Source: Streptomyces sp. rh34 (GTDB taxonomy: Bacteria; Actinomycetota; Actinomycetes; Streptomycetales; Streptomycetaceae). From it: DNA of 33,321 bases. The position numbers were made by a program, and so were the translations under genes. The notes under the pieces are model-generated. The model made no database searches. It was not told the origin of the DNA and saw nothing but the letters and a program-made list of their open reading frames with translations. Below are positions 7,009-15,273 of this stretch, one piece after another (within the stretch, counting starts at the first letter, position 1; every line of letters starts with the position of its first letter). The stretch lies in contig NZ_NTGZ01000055.1 in assembly GCF_002551245.1 (NCBI RefSeq), positions 1 through 33,321 on the forward strand, read 5' to 3'.

Positions 7009-7953
7009 TCAGGAGATGCGGAGGACCGGTTCTCCGTGGGCCGTCGCCGCCCACTGCCGCGTCGCTCGTTCGAGCTTGTCGGGGTTGGCCTGGTTGCGGA
7101 ACGCGGCGATGCCGTCCGCCGTGATCTCCAGGCACATGACGCCGATGACCCGGCCGTCGACGGTGACCACGAGGGCGGGCAGCCCGTTGGCGTACGAGAC
7201 GTGGACCTCCGCGGTGCCACCGAGGAGGTTGCGCGCGGCCCGGTTGGGGGTGAACAGGCTCCGCATGAACTTCGCGACGGCCACGGCCCCCTCGAACGGC
7301 CTGGTGCGGGCCGGTACCTTTCCGCCGCCGTCGCCGATCGCGACGGCGTCCGCGGTGAGCAGCCGGACGAGCGGTTCGGTCCGGCCGCTGGTCGCGGCCG
7401 TGAGGAACTCCTCGACGATCCGCCGGGCGGCGGCCTCGTCGATCTCCGTGCGGGTCCTGCCCTCCGCGATGTGCTTCTTGGCGCGGTGGAAGATCTGCTG
7501 GCCGGAGGCCTCGGTGATGTCGAGGATCTCCGCGATCCTCCGGTGCGGGTAGCCGAAGGCCTCCCGCAGCACGTACACCACCCGTTCGTTGGGGGACAGG
7601 CGCTCCATGAGGGCGAGGACGGCGTACGAGACCGATTCGCGCTGTTCGACGGTGTCGGCGGGGCCGAGCATCGGGTCCCCGGCGAGCAGCGGTTCGGGCA
7701 GCCACTGGCCCACATAGGTCTCGCGGCGGGCGCGCGCCGAGGTGAGCTGGTTGAGGCAGAGGTTGGTGAGGACCTTCGTCAGCCAGGCCTCGGGGACCTC
7801 GATGCGGTCGATGTCGGCGGACTGCCAGCGCAGGAACGTGTCCTGAACGGCGTCCTCGGCATCGGTCGCGGAGCCGAGGAGGCGGTAGGCGATGGCCTTC
7901 AGACGGGGCATGGAAGCCTCGAACAGGTCCATCTGGTTCCCGGTCAGCGCCAT
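7009..7953 (-). CDS. ECF41-family RNA polymerase sigma factor with SnoaL-like C-terminal domain
   Basis: 314 aa. Region 2 (YRLLGSATDAEDAVQDTFLRW, about 22-45) and region 4 (SPNERVVYVLREAFGYPHRRIAEIL, about 120-145) are followed by a SnoaL/NTF2-like domain (about 175-300). All three hallmark ECF41 motifs are visible: WLPEP at 84-88 in the interdomain linker, DGGGK at 208-212 and NPDKL at 290-294. In this family the C-terminal domain regulates sigma activity in place of a separate anti-sigma factor, and none is encoded here. The target is usually the linked oxidoreductase/decarboxylase/epimerase gene, here the flavoprotein downstream on the same strand. An AGGA precedes ATG 7953. Confidence 0.93.
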   Translation of the reverse strand: MALTGNQMDLFEASMPRLKAIAYRLLGSATDAEDAVQDTFLRWQSADIDRIEVPEAWLTKVLTNLCLNQLTSARARRETYVGQWLPEPLLAGDPMLGPADTVEQRESVSYAVLALMERLSPNERVVYVLREAFGYPHRRIAEILDITEASGQQIFHRAKKHIAEGRTRTEIDEAAARRIVEEFLTAATSGRTEPLVRLLTADAVAIGDGGGKVPARTRPFEGAVAVAKFMRSLFTPNRAARNLLGGTAEVHVSYANGLPALVVTVDGRVIGVMCLEITADGIAAFRNQANPDKLERATRQWAATAHGEPVLRIS

Positions 7954-7996
7954 GGCTCGGATCCTAAGGGGAACGGCGCGCGACGGCGCAACGGGT

Positions 7997-8032
7997 GCGC
8001 CCCGCCGTCTCCTCGGAGGAGCGGCGGGGCGC
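7997..8032 (-). terminator. Terminator of the protease/esterase operon
   Basis: An 11-bp perfect stem (gcgccccgccg and its complement) with a 14-nt loop lies about 60 nt past the esterase stop and upstream of the ECF41 gene, separating the two units. Confidence 0.7.
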
Positions 8033-8093
8033 GCCGTGGTGGTGGTGCGGCGGGGCGTGTGTGGGTGCGGCGTTGGCGGTGTGTGCGGCCCGG

Positions 8094-9218
8094 CTAGGCG
8101 GTTGCGTCCGCCGCGGCGAAGTCGGCCTCCAGCCGCGGGATGTAGTCGGCGAACGCGGGGGCCCAGCAGCCGTAGTTGTGGCCGCCGTCGCAGGTGGGCG
8201 ACAGCGAGGAGCCGTTGCCGTAGTCGACCAGGCGGGCGGGCAGGCCGAGCTGGTCCAGGCGCGACTTGACCGTCCTGGTGGCGACCGCGGTGACGGAGTC
8301 GATCAGCCCCTGGTCACCGGTGTAGAGCGTGACCTTCGTGCCCTGCAGCCGGGCGAGGTTGACCGATGCGGCCGGGTTGACCGCGTTCCAGACGCGGTCC
8401 GCGCCGAAGACCGGGTACGGGGAGCCGAAGACGGCGTCGCTGTCGACGTAGGGCCCGTAGCCCGTGCAGGCGCCGGTGCCCGACGGGGTCGAGGTGCTCA
8501 CCGCGCACCACGCGCCGGTGAGGTTCAGTTCCGTGGCGACGACGGCGGCGCGGATCGCCGGCATGCCGAAGTCGATGCCCCCGGAGAGGGCGGCCGTGTG
8601 GCCGAACAGGTCGGGGCGGGCCTCGGCGTAACGGAGGGCTCCGTACCCGCCCATCGACAGGCCGACGACCGCCCGGTGGTCCTTGCCGGGGAGGGTGCGG
8701 AGGTTGGCGTCGATGAAGGGGACGACCTGTTCGAGGTGGAAGGTCTGCCAGTTGGCCGCGCCCAGCGCGGTGTTCTGCATGACCCAGTCGGCGTACCAGC
8801 CCTTCAGCCCGCCGTCCGGTACGACGGTGATCATCTTGTTCGAGCGCAGTGCGGGGGCCGCGGCGGAGTCGTCCACGGTGCCGCCCCCGCCGTGCAGGAA
8901 GTACGTCACGGGCCACCGCTTGCCGGGGTCCGCCGCGTAGCCCTCGGGGAGGAAGACGCGGATCTTGTGGGTGCCGGACACCTGAGGGGTGGTCACGGTG
9001 AGGGTGAAGTCGGTCTCCGAGCGCACCTCCGTGGCGTCGACGACCCGGGTCAGGCCGTGGCTGTCGGTGAAGTCGGGGATCACGGGGGCGTCGGCCCGCG
9101 CTGTCGGCGCGGCGGCGAACGCGGTCAGCATCGTCATCGCCACGGTCGCGGCGGCCGCGACCGCCGCTCCGGCGCGCAACCCGGCGAGGGCTCGTACGCC
9201 GGACTTCAGGGGGTTCAT
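8094..9218 (-). CDS. Secreted alpha/beta-hydrolase esterase (esterase D / antigen 85-like)
   Basis: 374 aa, with AAGGAG upstream of ATG 9218. The signal peptide ends near ARA|DA (residue 42). The mature protein is an alpha/beta hydrolase: oxyanion-hole strand YFLHGGGG (about 107-114), nucleophile elbow GLSMGG with Ser188, and a late His in GGHNYGCW. This is the PF00756 family, which holds secreted esterases, feruloyl esterases and mycolyltransferases; Streptomyces lacks mycolic acids, so an esterase role is likelier. Several Cys (AWCAV, GACTG, PTCDG, YGCWA) may form disulfides. The gene follows the S1 protease with a 44-nt gap, and both products are extracellular hydrolases. Confidence 0.88.
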   Translation of the reverse strand: MNPLKSGVRALAGLRAGAAVAAAATVAMTMLTAFAAAPTARADAPVIPDFTDSHGLTRVVDATEVRSETDFTLTVTTPQVSGTHKIRVFLPEGYAADPGKRWPVTYFLHGGGGTVDDSAAAPALRSNKMITVVPDGGLKGWYADWVMQNTALGAANWQTFHLEQVVPFIDANLRTLPGKDHRAVVGLSMGGYGALRYAEARPDLFGHTAALSGGIDFGMPAIRAAVVATELNLTGAWCAVSTSTPSGTGACTGYGPYVDSDAVFGSPYPVFGADRVWNAVNPAASVNLARLQGTKVTLYTGDQGLIDSVTAVATRTVKSRLDQLGLPARLVDYGNGSSLSPTCDGGHNYGCWAPAFADYIPRLEADFAAADATA

Positions 9219-9262
9219 GAGGCGGTTCTCCTTCGGACGGGGCGGTTGCCCCGACGGGTCGG

Positions 9263-10174
9263 TTACGGGTTGGCGGTGACCTGGAATCCCGCGCCGTAGA
9301 CGCCGGGGTGTGCGGCGTTCCGGGCGCGCAGGTCGGCGAGGATGTTCGCGGAGCTGGTGTAGACGTACGGCGGCACTCCCAGGGCGATGGCCTTGGTGAT
9401 GCCGGCCCAGGGTCCGGCAGCCTGGAAACCGTTCGCGGAGGAGGGGTAGGCGCTGCCGGGTACGTGCCAGATCGCCGGGCCTCCCGAATCGCCGCCCTTG
9501 TGCGGGGCCCAGGACTGGTAGACGCCTCGGGCGGCGTTGGTGACGCGGCCGTAGTTGACGCCGAGCTGCCCGGAGACCACCAGTTCGTTGTTGTTGAACA
9601 GGGCCGTGCCCAGCAGGCGTTCGCTGTTCGGCGCCGGGCTGAGGGCGTTGGGGCTGGGCTGCCCGCCGGGGACCTCCAGCACACCCGTCTGCTTCAGGTG
9701 CGGCCCCTGCGAGGAGAGGACCACCGTCGGCCCCAGCTCGATGATCATGTAGTCCTTGGTGGCGTGCCCCACCATCGAGCCCTCGGGGTCCTTGAAGTAA
9801 CGCAGGTGACCGATCGGTCCGGAGGCGATGTCGTTCCGGTCGTAGACGGGCTGGATGTTCTCGGGGATGTCACGGTCGGCGTACTTCTTGTCGTTCACGC
9901 AGTGCCCCGCGGAGATGGCGATCTTCCGCTGGTACGCGTCGGTGCCGACCGCGCCGATCGTGCAGAAGGCGTTGGGCGTGTCCGGCCGGAAGATGATCTG
10001 CATGCCGTTGAAGACGCGTTTCTCCGCTCCCGCGCCGGACGCGGTGGCGGCAGCGGCGGTGGAGGCCGTGATGCCCGTCAGGACCAGGAGGAATCCCAGG
10101 ACTCCCGCGAGCAGCCCGGGTATGCGTCGTATCCGCTCCGTCCGCTCCGTTCGCTCTATCCGTCGTTGGCGCAT
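9263..10174 (-). CDS. Secreted S1-family (trypsin-like) serine protease
   Basis: 303 aa, with GAGAGGAA shortly before ATG 10174. The basic N-terminus repeats RTER units (RIERTERTERIRR), reflecting a short DNA repeat near 10135-10160. A signal sequence follows (LLAGVLGFLLVLTGITAS). The triad is visible: His91 (ISAGHC), Asp141 (KDYMIIEL) and Ser230 (GGDSGGP). The domain resembles Streptomyces chymotrypsin-fold proteases without a long pro-domain. It would act outside the cell, and the SSI-type inhibitor at 2202-2771 belongs to a family that inhibits such enzymes. It lies 45 nt from each of the genes before and after it, which suggests one operon. Confidence 0.9.
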   Translation of the reverse strand: MRQRRIERTERTERIRRIPGLLAGVLGFLLVLTGITASTAAAATASGAGAEKRVFNGMQIIFRPDTPNAFCTIGAVGTDAYQRKIAISAGHCVNDKKYADRDIPENIQPVYDRNDIASGPIGHLRYFKDPEGSMVGHATKDYMIIELGPTVVLSSQGPHLKQTGVLEVPGGQPSPNALSPAPNSERLLGTALFNNNELVVSGQLGVNYGRVTNAARGVYQSWAPHKGGDSGGPAIWHVPGSAYPSSANGFQAAGPWAGITKAIALGVPPYVYTSSANILADLRARNAAHPGVYGAGFQVTANP

Positions 10175-10219
10175 GGGTGTTCCTCTCGGTCAGTGGGTTC
10201 GGGTTCCGGTGGTTTTCGT

Positions 10220-10447
10220 CTATCGGCGGCACGAGGCCGCGATGACCAGCAGCACGATGGCGATTCCCAGGAACGGCAGGCAGCCCAGACCGCCCTGTGG
10301 ATTTCCGCGATGGACTTCCACATGGCCGCCAGGAGGAACTCCGGGGTGTTTCCGGGTGTAGTGATCGATCTGCTGCTGCTCGGCCCGGGACGCGCTGAGC
10401 CAAGGCGTTTTCGCGGTGCATTCGCCGCACCAGTAGCGATAGGCCAT
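10220..10447 (-). CDS. Small C2H2-like zinc-finger membrane protein
   Basis: 75 aa, GAGGAA upstream of ATG 10447. The N-terminal half has Cys7-x2-Cys10 and His29-x4-His34, a plausible C2H2 zinc site (YWCGEC ... DHYTRKH). The C-terminal half is one membrane segment (LGCLPFLGIAIVLLVIAASC, about 54-73) ending CRR. It looks like a cytoplasmic zinc finger anchored to the membrane. It is first in a probable operon with the S1 protease and esterase, and divergent from the XRE-NACHT gene across 154 nt. Its function is unknown; regulation or assembly of the divergent NACHT protein is only a guess. Confidence 0.75.
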   Translation of the reverse strand: MAYRYWCGECTAKTPWLSASRAEQQQIDHYTRKHPGVPPGGHVEVHRGNPQGGLGCLPFLGIAIVLLVIAASCRR

Positions 10448-10527
10448 GCCGGTTCCTCACCCGTCGTTCCTCCCTCTGCTGCTCCGCCGACGATCGCGTT
10501 TCCGCAGCTCGGCGGACAGGCCAGGGC

Positions 10528-10566
10528 ACCGGCCATCTATGGCCGGTCCGGTCACCGCGCTAGACT
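10528..10566 (+). promoter_or_regulatory. Candidate promoter with inverted-repeat operator for the XRE-NACHT gene
   Basis: TAGACT (10561-10566) is a strong Streptomyces -10 box. The -35 zone is covered by the perfect inverted repeat ACCGGCCA-tcta-TGGCCGGT (10528-10547). An XRE protein encoded 35 nt downstream could bind it and repress its own gene. No good -35 hexamer was found. Confidence 0.5.
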
Positions 10567-10601
10567 CGCCGCCGTCCGGGCGGGCTAGGCGGGGGACCGA
10601 A

Positions 10602-13157
10602 GTGACGGATCGGCTCGGCATATTGGTGCGCCGCTTGCGCACCCAGGCGGGACTGACGCAGGAACAGATGGCGGAGCGGTCCGGGGTGAGCGTGCGCACC
10701 ATCCGCCGCCTGGAGACGGGAAAGGCCGCCGATCACCGGTTGGGCACGGTGAACCTCCTGGCCGATGCCCTCGATCTCGGAGTCGAGGACCGCCGGCAGT
10801 TGGCGGCCGTACTCGCACCGGCCCATCCTTCGTCGATTCCCTTACAGGGAAAGGCGAATTCCGGTGTCGATTCCGGTGTCGATTCGGGTGCCGATTCCGG
10901 CGGACCGTTTGGGCCCGAACCCGAACCCGAACCAGAGCCCGGACCCGGGCCCGGACCCGAACCCGGACTCGGACCCGAAAGCGAATCCGAAGTCGATCGC
11001 GTGCTCGCCGGCGCGGCCGGGGAATTGGCGCGGGAGGTCGGGCGTCGTTGGCGGAAGGAAGAGGAACAACGGCGGGTCCACGACCCTTTTCCGTTGCCGG
11101 TGCGCTGGAACCGGGCGCCCGCCCGGCTGACCGACCACGCGGAGAACATCCAGCGCCTGCCGCCGGGCGTCCGGCCGGAGCCCATGGAGCCGGCGGGTGA
11201 TCTGCGGAGCGTGGCCGAGGCCTACCGGGGGATTCCGTCCGGGCGGCTGGTGATTCTCGGCCGGGCCGGTTCGGGCAAGTCCATCATGGCGATCCGGCTC
11301 GTCCTGGACCTGCTGGGCGGCCCGGACCGCTCCCGCCGGGTCCCGGTGATCTTCGGCGTCGGAGCCTGGGACGCGACGGCCGTCGCGTTACGGGACTGGG
11401 TCGTCGATCTCCTCCTGCGCGACTACCCGCATCTCGCCCGCCGGACCCCCGGCGGCTCCACCCTGGCCGCCGCGCTGGTCGACGCCGGGCTCATCCTGCC
11501 CGTACTGGACGGGTTCGACGAGATCGCCGAGGGGCTGCGGCAGGAAGCGCTCGAAGCGCTGAACGCGACCTCGTTGCCGCTCGTGCTGACGAGCCGGGCC
11601 GGGGAGTACGCGGAGGCGGTAGGAGCGGCGCGTGCGCCGCTGGTCTGGGCCGCCGGCATCGAGCTCGTCGGTCTCACCCCCGATGACCTCTCGGCCTACC
11701 TGTCGAGGACCGCCCGCCCGGCCGCCCAGGGCGGACGGACCCCCGGAGGGGAAGGGGGCGAGGGCGGCGAGGCGCTGTGGGACCTCGTCCTGGAGGTGCT
11801 GCGGAGCGGGAAGGACCGGGCGGGCGGACGTCTCGCCGCGGTGTTGAGCACCCCCTTGATGATCGCCCTGGCCCGCACGATGTACAGCGAGGCCCCTGGC
11901 CGGGACCCCGCGGAACTGCTGGACGCCGGACGGTTCCCCACCGCGAGTTCCCTGGAGGACCACCTGCTGGCGGGCTTCGTGCCCACGGTCTACCGGCCTC
12001 GCGTCGCCGAGCGGGCCGCGACGGGGGACCCGGACCGGGACCGGCGGCAGGACCGGCGGGACCGGGACCGGCGGCGTCACTGGGATCCCGACCGTGCTCG
12101 GCACTGGCTGGGACACCTCGCCCACCATCTGGTCCGGCTCGACCGTGACCGCCACGACCTGGCCTGGTGGCAGATCGGCGAATCGCTGCCCCGCTCGACG
12201 CGTGTCCTGACCGTCGCCCTGGTCTCCGCGCTCTGCGTCACCGTGTCCGACTGGGCCGTCGTCCTGCTCGTCGCCCCGATCACGCCCGGCGAGGCGCTGA
12301 TGCAGGGGGCCGTGGTCGGCCCGGTCGGCGGCCTCGCCTTCGGGTGCTTCTACGCGGTGATGGCCGCGTTCGGCGGCGGCTCCTTCGCCCCGAGCCAGGT
12401 GCGCCTGCGGCTGCGCGGCCGGACCGACGGCATCGGGCGCAGAACGGTGCGCACGTTCACCGACCGGTTCGCGGCCGTCGTGCCGGGCGGGTTCGTGATG
12501 GGGATCGGGTGCGCGTGCGCCTTCGCCCTCCAACGGGCCCTGTACGAGGGGCGTTCGCTCACCGACCCCGCGCTGGTCGAGGCTCTGCTCGTCAACATGC
12601 TGGTCCTCGGGGTGATCTTCAGCTCGGCCGCCGGACTGGTCTTCGGGCTCCTGGCCGCGCTCGAAACGCCGCTGGACGTCGGGTCCGCGGCCACCCCGGC
12701 CGGTCTGCTGTCCGCGAACCGGGCGACCGTGTACCGGCAGCTCCTCGTCATCGTGCCCGTGCTCACCCTGGCCATCGCGCTCGGCGGCGGCCTCGTCGTC
12801 CGGCTGCTCGCGGGCGTTCTCGGGCCGATGAGCTGGGATCTGCCGGAAGGACTCGTCATCGGGGCCGTGGGCGGGCTCGGCGGCGGCCTCTCGTACGCCC
12901 TCTGCTTCACCGCCTGGGGCCAGTGGCTGATCTTCTCCCGCCTCCTGCTGCCGCTCACCGGGAAGCTGCCCTGGAGCCCGGAGGACTTCCTCGACGACGC
13001 CTACCGGCGGGGGGTGCTGCGTCGCTCCGGGGCCGTCTACCAGTTCCGCCACATCCGTCTCCAGCACCACCTCGGGCACACGTACCGCCGGAGGCGCGGC
13101 AACTACGCACCGGCCACGTTCTCCGGGCCGCCGCCCCGCTGGGCCGACAGGACCTGA
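10602..13157 (+). CDS. XRE-NACHT-transmembrane STAND NTPase
   Basis: 851 aa from GTG 10602, preceded by GGGGGA; the open frame extends 52 codons further but that part has no ribosome site and reads through the promoter. Domains: XRE helix-turn-helix (1-65, LTQEQMAERSGVSVRTIRRLE); low-complexity GVDS and PE/PG repeats (85-130); NACHT NTPase with Walker A GRAGSGKS near 220 and Walker B LPVLDGFDEI near 300; a helical part ending in a charged Arg/Asp run; several membrane segments (about 535-775, for example VLTVALVSALCVTVSDWAVVLLV); and a C-terminal YQFRHIRLQHHL motif seen in actinobacterial NACHT proteins. STAND NTPases act as ligand-gated switches, and some bacterial NACHT proteins defend against phage. 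Here the sensor would be membrane-bound and the effector could be DNA binding. The role is inferred. Confidence 0.85.
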   Translation: MTDRLGILVRRLRTQAGLTQEQMAERSGVSVRTIRRLETGKAADHRLGTVNLLADALDLGVEDRRQLAAVLAPAHPSSIPLQGKANSGVDSGVDSGADSGGPFGPEPEPEPEPGPGPGPEPGLGPESESEVDRVLAGAAGELAREVGRRWRKEEEQRRVHDPFPLPVRWNRAPARLTDHAENIQRLPPGVRPEPMEPAGDLRSVAEAYRGIPSGRLVILGRAGSGKSIMAIRLVLDLLGGPDRSRRVPVIFGVGAWDATAVALRDWVVDLLLRDYPHLARRTPGGSTLAAALVDAGLILPVLDGFDEIAEGLRQEALEALNATSLPLVLTSRAGEYAEAVGAARAPLVWAAGIELVGLTPDDLSAYLSRTARPAAQGGRTPGGEGGEGGEALWDLVLEVLRSGKDRAGGRLAAVLSTPLMIALARTMYSEAPGRDPAELLDAGRFPTASSLEDHLLAGFVPTVYRPRVAERAATGDPDRDRRQDRRDRDRRRHWDPDRARHWLGHLAHHLVRLDRDRHDLAWWQIGESLPRSTRVLTVALVSALCVTVSDWAVVLLVAPITPGEALMQGAVVGPVGGLAFGCFYAVMAAFGGGSFAPSQVRLRLRGRTDGIGRRTVRTFTDRFAAVVPGGFVMGIGCACAFALQRALYEGRSLTDPALVEALLVNMLVLGVIFSSAAGLVFGLLAALETPLDVGSAATPAGLLSANRATVYRQLLVIVPVLTLAIALGGGLVVRLLAGVLGPMSWDLPEGLVIGAVGGLGGGLSYALCFTAWGQWLIFSRLLLPLTGKLPWSPEDFLDDAYRRGVLRRSGAVYQFRHIRLQHHLGHTYRRRRGNYAPATFSGPPPRWADRT
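10859..10985 (+). repeat. In-gene tandem repeats (12-bp then 6-bp units)
   Basis: Three 12-bp units like ttccggtgtcga (10859-10894) encode GVDS repeats. Twelve consecutive hexamers of cccgaa/cccgga type (10914-10985) encode Pro-Glu/Pro-Gly dipeptides. Both keep frame, so length changes would alter only the linker between HTH and NACHT. Confidence 0.85.
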
Positions 13158-13180
13158 GAGCTGTCCCTTAGCATCGCTGG

Positions 13181-13195
13181 GCCGGTTCGACCGGC
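13181..13195 (+). terminator. Small hairpin after the XRE-NACHT gene
   Basis: GCCGGT-tcg-ACCGGC lies 23 nt past the stop. It has only 6 bp, so it is a weak terminator candidate. Confidence 0.3.
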
Positions 13196-13230
13196 GGTCT
13201 GGTGCCGGTGGAGGAGAGAGCGGGGTCCGG

Positions 13231-14130
13231 GTGTCCGGTGGGTGGTGGTGCGCCGGGGTGCGGTGGCCCGGGCAGGTGCCCGAGCTGGGGTGGAGCAGGG
13301 GCGGTGACCGGCGGGTGAGCGTCCTCGCGTACGGGGCCGGCCTCGGGTTCCGGGCCCTCGGGGAGCGGCACTGCGTGGGGGCCCGGGGGAACGTGTGCCC
13401 GTTGGGCGCCGTGGTGCCGGGGCGGTCCACCGGCGGGCGGTGCGCCGAGTGCGCGCGGCTGGACCGGGCGCATTCGGTGGCCGCCGACACGATGGCGGAC
13501 GACCCACGGACGTACCGCGTGTATCTGGCGTGGTTCGGGCCCGGCCTGGTCAAGGTCGGGATCACCGGGGAGGAGCGCGGTGCCGCCCGGCTGCGGGAGC
13601 AGGGCGCCGTGGTCTTCGGCTGGCTGGGGCGCGGGCCCCTCATGGCGGCCCGGCGGACCGAGGAGGTCCTGCGGGCGGCCCTCGGGGTGCCCGACCGGAT
13701 CCCGTACGCCAGGAAGCGGGCCGTGCGCGGGAGGCTTCCCGGGCGCGAGGAGCGGGCCGCCGAGGTGGCGGAGCTGTACGGGCGGGCCGCGCGGCTCGAA
13801 GGGCGCGGCTGGCCCGAGTCGTTGGAGCGGCTGCCTCTCGAAGTCGTCGATCAGGCGGAGGTCTTCGGGATCGACCGGGCGCCCGCTCCCGTCCGGTCGG
13901 TGCGGGAGCTGGTCGACGGGGGCGTCGTCGCGGGGCGGCTCGTCGCGGCGGCCGGGCCCGATCTGCACCTGGCGGTGGACGGTGTGGGCGTGGTCGTCCT
14001 GGACACGCGGCTGATCACCGGGTGGGACCTCGCGGCCGTGCCCGTGGAGGGCGTGCCGGCGGCGGAGGGCGATGTACGTGTCCCTCTCATCGACATCGGC
14101 GGCAGCGGTGTGCAGGGTGGGTTGTTCTGA
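13231..14130 (+). CDS. DUF2797-family protein with Cys4 motif and GIY-YIG-like core
   Basis: 299 aa from GTG 13231 (VSGGWW). GAGGAG lies somewhat far upstream, so the start is less sure. Residues 48-74 hold four Cys (RHCVGARGNVCPLG ... GGRCAEC), a likely zinc site. Residues 95-125 read YRVYLAWFGPGLVKVGIT...AARLREQGA, close in pattern to GIY-YIG/T5orf172 cores, where VYxxxxPGLVKVGxT is typical. The link of DUF2797 to nucleases is my inference and the catalytic residues cannot be confirmed. The C-terminal third is beta-rich (LHLAVDGVGVVVLDTRLITGWD). The next gene starts 23 nt downstream, so they probably share a transcript. Function unknown. Confidence 0.75.
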   Translation: MSGGWWCAGVRWPGQVPELGWSRGGDRRVSVLAYGAGLGFRALGERHCVGARGNVCPLGAVVPGRSTGGRCAECARLDRAHSVAADTMADDPRTYRVYLAWFGPGLVKVGITGEERGAARLREQGAVVFGWLGRGPLMAARRTEEVLRAALGVPDRIPYARKRAVRGRLPGREERAAEVAELYGRAARLEGRGWPESLERLPLEVVDQAEVFGIDRAPAPVRSVRELVDGGVVAGRLVAAAGPDLHLAVDGVGVVVLDTRLITGWDLAAVPVEGVPAAEGDVRVPLIDIGGSGVQGGLF

Positions 14131-14153
14131 ACGTCGACCAGGGGAGAGCGTCC

Positions 14154-15038
14154 GTGGGGCCGGAGAGCGATGACGTGGTGCGGTTCTGGGAGCGGCTCGG
14201 GCTGCCCGGGATCATCGATGTGCACACCCACTTCATGCCGGAGCAGGTCCTGCGCAAGGTATGGGCCTACTTCGACGCCGTCGGGCCGCTCACCGGCCTG
14301 GAGTGGCCGATCACCTACCGGTACGAGGAGGAGCGGCGGCTGGAGCTGCTGCGCTCGTTCGGGGTGCGGCGCTTCACCTCCATGGTCTATCCGCACAAGC
14401 CCGGCATGGCCCGCTGGCTGAACGGCTGGTCCGCCGACTTCGCGGCCCGGACCCCCGACTGTCTGCACACCGCGACCCTCTTCCCGGAGGACGGCGTGGA
14501 GGTGTACGTGAAGGAGGCCGTCGAGGCGGGGGCGAGGGTCTTCAAGTCGCACCTCCAGGTCGGCGCGTACGACGCCAACGACCCGCTCCTGGAGCCCGTG
14601 TGGGGGCTGCTCGCGGAGGCCGGGATCCCGGTGGTCATGCACTGCGGCTCGGGGCCCGCGCCGGGCGCGTACACCGGGCCCGGGCCGATCGGGCGGCTGC
14701 TGGCGCGTCATCCCCGGCTGCGGCTGGTCGTCGCGCACCTGGGGATGCCGGAGTACGCGGAGTTCCTGGCGCTGGCGGAGGCGTATCCGGAGGTCCGGCT
14801 CGACACGACGATGGCGTTCACCGACTTCAGCGAGGGGCTCAGCCCCTTCCCGGCGGCGGAGCGAGGGCGGCTGGCCGACCTCGGGGACCGCGTCCTGCTG
14901 GGGACCGACTTCCCGAACATCCCCTACCCGTACGTCCATCAGCTCCACGCGCTGGAGCGGCTCGGGCTGGGGGATGGGTGGTTGCGAGCGGTCTGTCATG
15001 GGAACGCCGCCGCGCTGTTCGGGATCCGGGACACCTAG
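14154..15038 (+). CDS. Metal-dependent amidohydrolase (TIM-barrel, Amidohydro_2 type)
   Basis: 294 aa from GTG 14154 with GGGGAG 7 nt upstream. The TIM-barrel metallohydrolase motifs are in order: DVHTHF (His24, His26) near the start, VFKSHLQVG, VVMHCGSG, VVAHLGMPEY and LLGTDFPNIPYPY with a late Asp. This matches the PF04909 family, which hydrolyses or decarboxylates small cyclic or aromatic acids. The substrate is not evident. It is cytoplasmic, with no signal peptide. It sits 23 nt after the DUF2797 gene and just before a decayed transposase. Confidence 0.88.
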   Translation: MGPESDDVVRFWERLGLPGIIDVHTHFMPEQVLRKVWAYFDAVGPLTGLEWPITYRYEEERRLELLRSFGVRRFTSMVYPHKPGMARWLNGWSADFAARTPDCLHTATLFPEDGVEVYVKEAVEAGARVFKSHLQVGAYDANDPLLEPVWGLLAEAGIPVVMHCGSGPAPGAYTGPGPIGRLLARHPRLRLVVAHLGMPEYAEFLALAEAYPEVRLDTTMAFTDFSEGLSPFPAAERGRLADLGDRVLLGTDFPNIPYPYVHQLHALERLGLGDGWLRAVCHGNAAALFGIRDT

Positions 15039-15040
15039 GT

Positions 15041-15234
15041 GCTGTCCGGCGGATCATGTGACTGTCGGACCACTGGCTCGTTGTGCCCGGCATGGGACGG
15101 GGTGATCCAACAAATGCCGAAGGGATCCGGCTGGATGCAAGATCCACCTCGCGGGCGAAGGCGGCTGCCGTCCACCGGCCTTCCTCCTCACCCCCGGCCA
15201 GTGGGGCGACGCACTACAGATGGTCGAGGTCCTC
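15041..15234 (+). pseudogene. IS5-family transposase relic with large internal deletion
   Basis: From 15092 the frame reads MGRGDPTNAEGIRLDA, like the first residues of many actinobacterial IS5-type transposases (typically MGRGDLTDAEW). The next bases, in another frame from 15139, read KIHLAGEGG...AFLLTPGQWGDALQMVEVL, the start of the catalytic half. The intervening protein is gone, as is everything after. The sequence 15041-15091 before the ATG probably keeps the left end of the element. The relic stops against the 3' end of the DinB gene. Confidence 0.75.
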
Positions 15235-15273
15235 CCCGAACCGAAGGACCAGTGGGCCGCACCGTACTTCAGT

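Noticed and set aside
5234..7705. Minus-strand open frame of 823 codons
   Set aside because: Crosses the flavoprotein, sigma and YcxB genes in a wrong frame; Arg/Pro-rich shadow.
10446..10601. Longer N-terminus for the XRE-NACHT protein
   Set aside because: The extension reads through the promoter and inverted repeat and has no ribosome site; the HTH begins right after GTG 10602.
11388..13643. Minus-strand open frame of 751 codons
   Set aside because: Antisense of the NACHT gene; no recognisable domain.
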